Source of the DNA: JAJPHF01 sp035293805 | GTDB lineage: Bacteria > Chloroflexota > UBA6077 > JAJPHF01 | Assembly (NCBI GenBank): GCA_035293805.1 | Contig: DATGMD010000056.1 | Span: forward strand, 1 to 53,545 | Direction of reading: 5' to 3' | Length of the DNA: 53,545 bases | In this document: one piece after another, positions 46,901 to 53,545 of the stretch | Position numbering within the stretch: position 1 is the stretch's first letter | Layout of the letters: each line of letters starts with the position of its first letter | The notes under the pieces: model-generated | What the model was told of the DNA's origin: nothing | What the model saw: only the letters and a program-made list of their open reading frames with translations | Databases searched by the model: none | Program-made: the position numbers and the translations under genes

Positions 46901-47529
46901 TCCGACCGCTCCGACGCTGGGAGATGGCACAGATCCACGACGCGCAGCTCAAAGGGACCGGGCGGGTCGACCATCTGGGCCGCTTCGCCCGCGACCACTT
47001 CGAAGCGGGTGCGCAACGATTCGTGGCGGCGCAGGATCTCCTCCAGGCTGCGCTGGAGGACCGACACGCGGAGAGGGCCACGGAGACTGAAGACACTCGA
47101 AATGTTGTAGGCCACGTTGCCCGGCTGAAGCTGGTCTAGGAACCACAGCCGCTGCTGGGCCGACGACAGAGGGATGGGCCGATCCCGCCGCACGCGGGCG
47201 ATGGGCGGCGGGCCGCCACCGCCCATCGCCCGCGTGGCGACCGTCAGCAGGCCGACGAGCTCCGCCTTACGCCGGCCCAGCTCGCTCTTCAACTCGGGGG
47301 TCAGCGTGCCTGCCGGCGCGTTGACCCGCAGCCGCTCACCATCCAGCCACAGCTTGACGTCGAGCCGACGCAACTCGGCTAGCAGCGCCGACAAGTCCCG
47401 CGGAGGCACCGGCGCCGCGGCCTCGGGGGCGTCGGGACGCTCCGCCTCGGGGTGCCGTTGCGCCAGTACGGAGGACGATGGCAGATACGGCTCGGTGGCC
47501 TTGCATTGCTCTTGAGCCAGGTAACTCAT
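43942..47529 (-). CDS. NRPS, TubC dock-C-A(Gly)-PCP
   Basis: A 1195-residue NRPS module. A 43-residue Pro/Glu-rich leader precedes a TubC-type docking domain (44-97: LDVKLWLDGERLRVNAPAG). Condensation domain with HHIAADG near 253. Adenylation domain with YVLYTSGSTGRPKG. Pocket residues by alignment to GrsA are D-I-L-Q-L-G-M-I-W-K, which corresponds to the glycine code. Carrier LGGHSLLILQ near 1122. The C-terminus is a basic helix (RGKRLRAAWNHRRLL), the type of tail that precedes a PKS. It starts 37 bases after the upstream NRPS stop, the only junction in the operon without overlap, with AAGGA before the ATG. Its stop and the PKS start share one base (TAATG). Confidence 0.95.
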   Translation of the reverse strand: MSYLAQEQCKATEPYLPSSSVLAQRHPEAERPDAPEAAAPVPPRDLSALLAELRRLDVKLWLDGERLRVNAPAGTLTPELKSELGRRKAELVGLLTVATRAMGGGGPPPIARVRRDRPIPLSSAQQRLWFLDQLQPGNVAYNISSVFSLRGPLRVSVLQRSLEEILRRHESLRTRFEVVAGEAAQMVDPPGPFELRVVDLCHLPASERSEHLRQLVLEEACYPFDLRRAPMMRAVLFRQDEAEHVLATTVHHIAADGWSLGILGRELATIYDAYLHDRPSPLPELPIQYADFTVWQRAWLQGERLQVQLAYWKQKLSGPLPTLDLPTDFPRPVTRSGRGARHFFLIDTELLDAAKALSRSAGATLYMTLLAAFKTLLYRWTRQEDLLVGAPVAGRGHVDTEPLVGFFINNLVLRTDLSGEPTFRELLARVRAVTLEAYANQDVPFEKLVETLQPDRDPSRPPLFQVLFSLQNMDLEDVQLADLTVQPIIFECTTSRFDLSFELYERPEGMCIAVEYNTDLFAETTIRRLADHYATLLAAIVATPDARISELPLLTAAERQQVLVDWNQTQAPYPRAAGVQQLFEAQAARVPDAVAVEFAGQQITYRALNHRANQLARHLQSLGVGPETIVGVYLERSLDMVVALLGILKAGGAYLPLDPLFPPDRLAYMLEDSRASVLLTQAKLDGTLRPREATVVCLDAEWPRIAEHRAENLRGTGVPDRLAYVLYTSGSTGRPKGVQIPHGALTNFLCSMRETPGLASADVLVAVTTLSFDIAGLELFLPLITGARVVLVSSAVAVDGVALRAVLETSGATIMQATPATWRLLLAAGWEGAPTFRVLCGGETLPSELAAQLLARCGSLWNMYGPTETTIWSTIARITAADGPIAIGRPIANTQTYVLDARLQPVPIGVPGELYIGGDGLARGYLNQPELTAQKFIPNPFAAPAGTAAGGGQSARLYRTGDLVRYRADGTLEYLQRVDHQVKIRGFRIELGEIESVLEQHPAVRQAVVVAREDSPGDKRLVAYVTPAREDVLPTAELREHLKEKLPSYMVPAVLVPLAALPLTPNGKVDRQALPAPEATRGERATPFVAPRSEVERQIAAIWQAVLCVETVGLDDNFFDLGGHSLLILQVHSQLCRAFTTDLTIAQMFQYPTVRALADYIQRPQQRAAGLGEAQDRGKRLRAAWNHRRLLVEEG
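44155..44342 (-). repeat. 188-bp near-identical A-PCP linker segment, copy in the Gly NRPS
   Basis: Covers the linker from LTPNGKVDRQALPAPEATRG to DNFFDLGGHSLL. It aligns without gaps to 47756-47943 of the Ser NRPS, with about four base differences by eye, far fewer than the flanking domains show. Confidence 0.85.
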
Positions 47530-47566
47530 GCGTGAGATCCTTGAGCGTCGATTCGCGCACGGTAAG

Positions 47567-50895
<3,329 letters not shown>

Positions 50896-50899
<4 letters not shown>

Positions 50900-53545
50900 G
50901 CGCTCAGCTCCTTCTCGGCCAACATCGCCTTGAGCAGCAGGCTGACTTGTTCGTCGGAGGCGTTGTCGAGGCTCGCCAGCAGATCGGCCAGGCTCGCCTC
51001 GTTCACGGCGCCTCCGTTGCTGCTGCCCTCCTGGCCCTCGGGGCGCCACGGGCTGCCGGCCGGGGCGGCCGAGTCCGCAACGACCGCAGTCGCGGGCCGC
51101 GCCGCCCAGTGATGGGCGATGTTTGTGGCGAGCTGAGCGAGGCTGGGGCCAGACAGGACGGCGCTCACTGGCAGCCGCACGCCCAGCTCCAATTCGACCC
51201 GATTCCGCAGCTCGACCGCCACAATCGAGTCGAGGCCGAACTCGCTCAAGGGGCGCGTCTCGTCGAGTCGCTCGCCCGAGGTCAGGCCCAGCACCTTCAT
51301 CACCTGGTCGCGCAGGCATATCCTTATGAGGTCGTCGCGCTCCGCCTCGGTCGCAGCCTCCAGGGCGCGGATGCGCTCGGCCCGCTGGACATCGGCAGGG
51401 CGGGCAGGGCCGCCCGCGGTCGCCCGCGCGGCGAAGCCAGCGAACAGACGTGGCACGGTGCCCGGGCGGAATGGTGCCAAAAACCTTTGCCAATCGATCG
51501 GCAAGACGGAAATTTGGGTCACGCCCGTGCACAGGATCCGGCCCAGCATGCCCACGCCCTGCTCGGGACGTATGTAACTAAGGCCGCGCTCTACCCAACG
51601 ACGGTTGTGGAAGCTGCCCACTCCAGCCGCCAGCCCGAGGTTCAGCCAGGCGCCCCAGTTGATGCTCACGGCCGGCAGCCCTTCTGCGTGACGCCGATGC
51701 GCGAGAGCGTCGAGAAAAGCGTTGGCCGTGGCGTAGGGCGCGAGCCCAGGCGAGCCCAAGAAAGCCGCGGCCGAAGAGAAGAGGACAAAGAAATCCAGGG
51801 GCGTCCCGCGGGTCAGCGTGTGCAGGTGCCAGGCGCCGAGCGCCTTGGGACGCATGGCGCCCAGCAGCCGGCCCCGGTCCTGCTGTCGGATCACGCCGTC
51901 GTCGAGCACGTTGGCCATGTGGGCGATTCCGCGTAGGGGGGGCATGGTGCGTGCGATCTCGGCCAGCAGATCGCGCACCTGCTCTTCTTGCGCCACGTCC
52001 GCGCGCAGTGTCACGATCTGGGCGCCGCGCTGCCTCAGCTCGCTCACCGCCTCGCGAGCCGTCTCCGATCCGTCCGTGCGTCCCACTAGCGCGAGGTGGC
52101 GCGCGCCCTGCTCCACCAACCACCGAGCGACGACCATGCCCAGCGCGCCCAGCCCGCCCGTGATCAGGTAAGTGGCGTCGGGACGAACACCTGCCCGGTC
52201 TTTGCCCGGCGCCGCGTCCAGGGCGGCGTGCGAGCGTGGGCCGTGCGCGCCGTTGCGTGCGGATCGTAGCGCCGTCGAATCGCCCGAGCCCCTCGCGCTG
52301 GCGTGCCCGTCGAGTGGCGTGCGAGCGAGCCGCGCGACGTAGCGCGCGCTACCACGCCAGGCCACGCGGTACTCGGCATCGTGGGCGGCTAGCGCGGCGA
52401 GCAGTTGCTGTGGCTCGTCCGCCCCACCGGCGGGGTCGAGGTCCACGCTGACACAGCGGAGGTCCGAGTGCTCGGCCGTGATAACCCCGGCCAGGGCGGC
52501 GACCGGCGCCTGGCCGACCGCGACAGTGGCCTGGCCGGCCAGCACAGGCTGGGCACCTCGCGTCACTAGCCAGACGCCGGGCAGCTCGCCCTGCTCACTG
52601 GCGACGACCTGCTGGACCACCTCCAGGATGCTGGCGCAGCCCAGACCCTGGGCTGCCTCGAAAGCCGCCCCGCCCGCGGCCTGGAGATCCGGCGCGTCGA
52701 GACTCCAGAGATGGATGATCCCCACCCAGGCCGGCCGATCGGAGGGGCTCTCCGCCGCGAACAGCCGGCGTACATCGTCGAGTTCGTTCAGCCGGATGTA
52801 CACGCGGCCGCTGCCATCGTCGCGGTACGCCTCGCCCGGAAAGACTAGCGTGCACGAATTGCCTCGCGCCGCGAGCAGCGCCGCGAGCGCCTCGCCCACG
52901 CCGCCGCTGTCGGCGAAAATCAGCCACGGTCCCTGCGGGGGCACGTTGGCCGCCGCCCGCTGCGGGACCGTGGCGGACTCGGACGGCTCCCACCGGATCT
53001 CATAGAGCCAATCGCTCACGCTGGTCGATTCACCGTCTGCCTGCTCGGGATCCGGCGGCGGCACCCGTCCGCCGTCGCCGCGCCGCGTGTGCTCGTAGCG
53101 AGCGCCGGCGGCTGCCTGATACCAGTACCGGCGCCGCTCGAAGGGATAGGTGGGCAGGCTCAGCTTGCGGCGGGGATAGTCGCGGTCGAAGCCCGCCCAA
53201 TCCACCGCACCCCCGCGCACGTACAGCTCGCCGAGGCTCTCCAGGATCTGGTCCCAATCATCTCGGTCGTTTCGGAGCGATGGCAGCCAGGCGCCAGCGT
53301 CCTCGGATAGGCAGCGCCGGGCCATGCCGAGGAGGGTGGGGTGGGGGCCGATCTCGACGAACACCTCGCAGCCGCGCGCCTGCAGCTCCTGCATCGCCGG
53401 CGCAAAGCGCACCGCCTCGCGCAGATGCCGCCGCCAGTAGGCCGGCGTGGTCAGGTCCCCCGCCCCCGCCAGCCGCCCGGTCAGCGTCGAGACCACCGCC
53501 CGCTGCGGCGGGCGGTACGTGATCGTCCCCGCCACCCGCTCGAAC
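50896..53545 (-). CDS. Type I PKS, AT(end)-KR(B-type)-ACP, 5' part beyond the window
   Basis: The frame is open to the window edge and upstream codons read FERVAGTITYRPP, the end of an AT domain, so the gene continues to the right. Visible order: AT C-terminal part (about 53290-53545, including VEIGPHPTLLG), linker, ketoreductase (about 51470-52980) and acyl carrier protein (about 51100-51330, FGLDSIVAVELRNRVE with the serine). The KR has YLITGGLGALG and PYATANAFLDAL. It also has LDD in NVLDDGVI, the B-type mark, so a D-configured beta-hydroxyl is expected. The AT substrate motif lies outside the window. The C-terminus is a helix (DEQVSLLLKAMLAEKELSA) typical of PKS docking tails. The TGA overlaps the next ATG. 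Confidence 0.95.

Overview
The window is a high-GC (about 70 % by eye) stretch of bacterial DNA with compact same-strand operons, many ATGA start/stop overlaps and AGGAGG-like ribosome binding sites. There are no rRNA or tRNA genes to place it. Aromatic and aldehyde catabolism genes, an F420-type split-barrel reductase, a cyclase fused to a large ATPase/TPR protein, CTCTCCC..GGGAGAG palindromic repeats and a TubC-type NRPS/PKS cluster would fit a soil or host-associated Chloroflexota or a related uncultivated lineage. That assignment is an inference of low certainty.

Left part (1-8.8 kb). The start of an acyl-CoA-synthetase-like gene leaves the window at the left edge. Then come a possible transposase remnant, a Tat-exported sulfatase, a fused two-domain ABC permease and a lipoprotein solute-binding protein. 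Two broken genes follow: a 89-codon stump of a second binding protein, and a Rieske oxygenase stopped inside its iron-sulfur motif. A GT2 glycosyltransferase of visibly lower GC follows, then a large gap and a secreted repeat protein.

Metabolic part (8.8-21.4 kb). On the minus strand are an alcohol dehydrogenase / F420-type reductase / cupin / carboxymuconolactone-decarboxylase-like operon and a three-subunit molybdenum aldehyde oxidase of the PaoABC type. They are followed by a DUF2255 gene, a DHA2 efflux pump with a divergent XRE regulator, and a hydrolase / NMT1-like binding protein / amidohydrolase group.

Middle part (21.4-31.3 kb). A 1.2 kb gene-free stretch is full of repeats: a 12-C tract, a 51-bp tandem repeat, palindromes and a MITE-like element. 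After it come DoxX and a 1226-residue class III cyclase-ATPase-TPR protein. A type II toxin-antitoxin pair sits just downstream of a gentisate 1,2-dioxygenase. Then follow an orphan response regulator, a membrane protein and rdgB.

Right part (31.3 kb to the edge). This is a hybrid NRPS/PKS biosynthetic cluster, read right to left on the minus strand. The order is: PKS (AT end-KR-ACP, cut by the window edge), NRPS (C-A-PCP, serine code), NRPS (TubC dock-C-A-PCP, glycine code), PKS (KS-AT-KR-carrier, malonyl motif), NRPS (TubC dock-C-A-PCP-TE, beta-alanine code), then an Sfp-type phosphopantetheinyl transferase. A type II thioesterase and a flippase-like transporter flank it. Four of five junctions overlap by 1-4 bases. 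Read collinearly, the part in view would make a beta-hydroxyacyl-Ser-(4-amino-3-hydroxybutyryl)-beta-Ala chain released by the TE. Two producer tails share the C-terminal motif GERDE(V/I)EL and two acceptors carry TubC-type docks, so the assembly line may have a built-in shortcut. This cluster is the best candidate for an undescribed system in the window.
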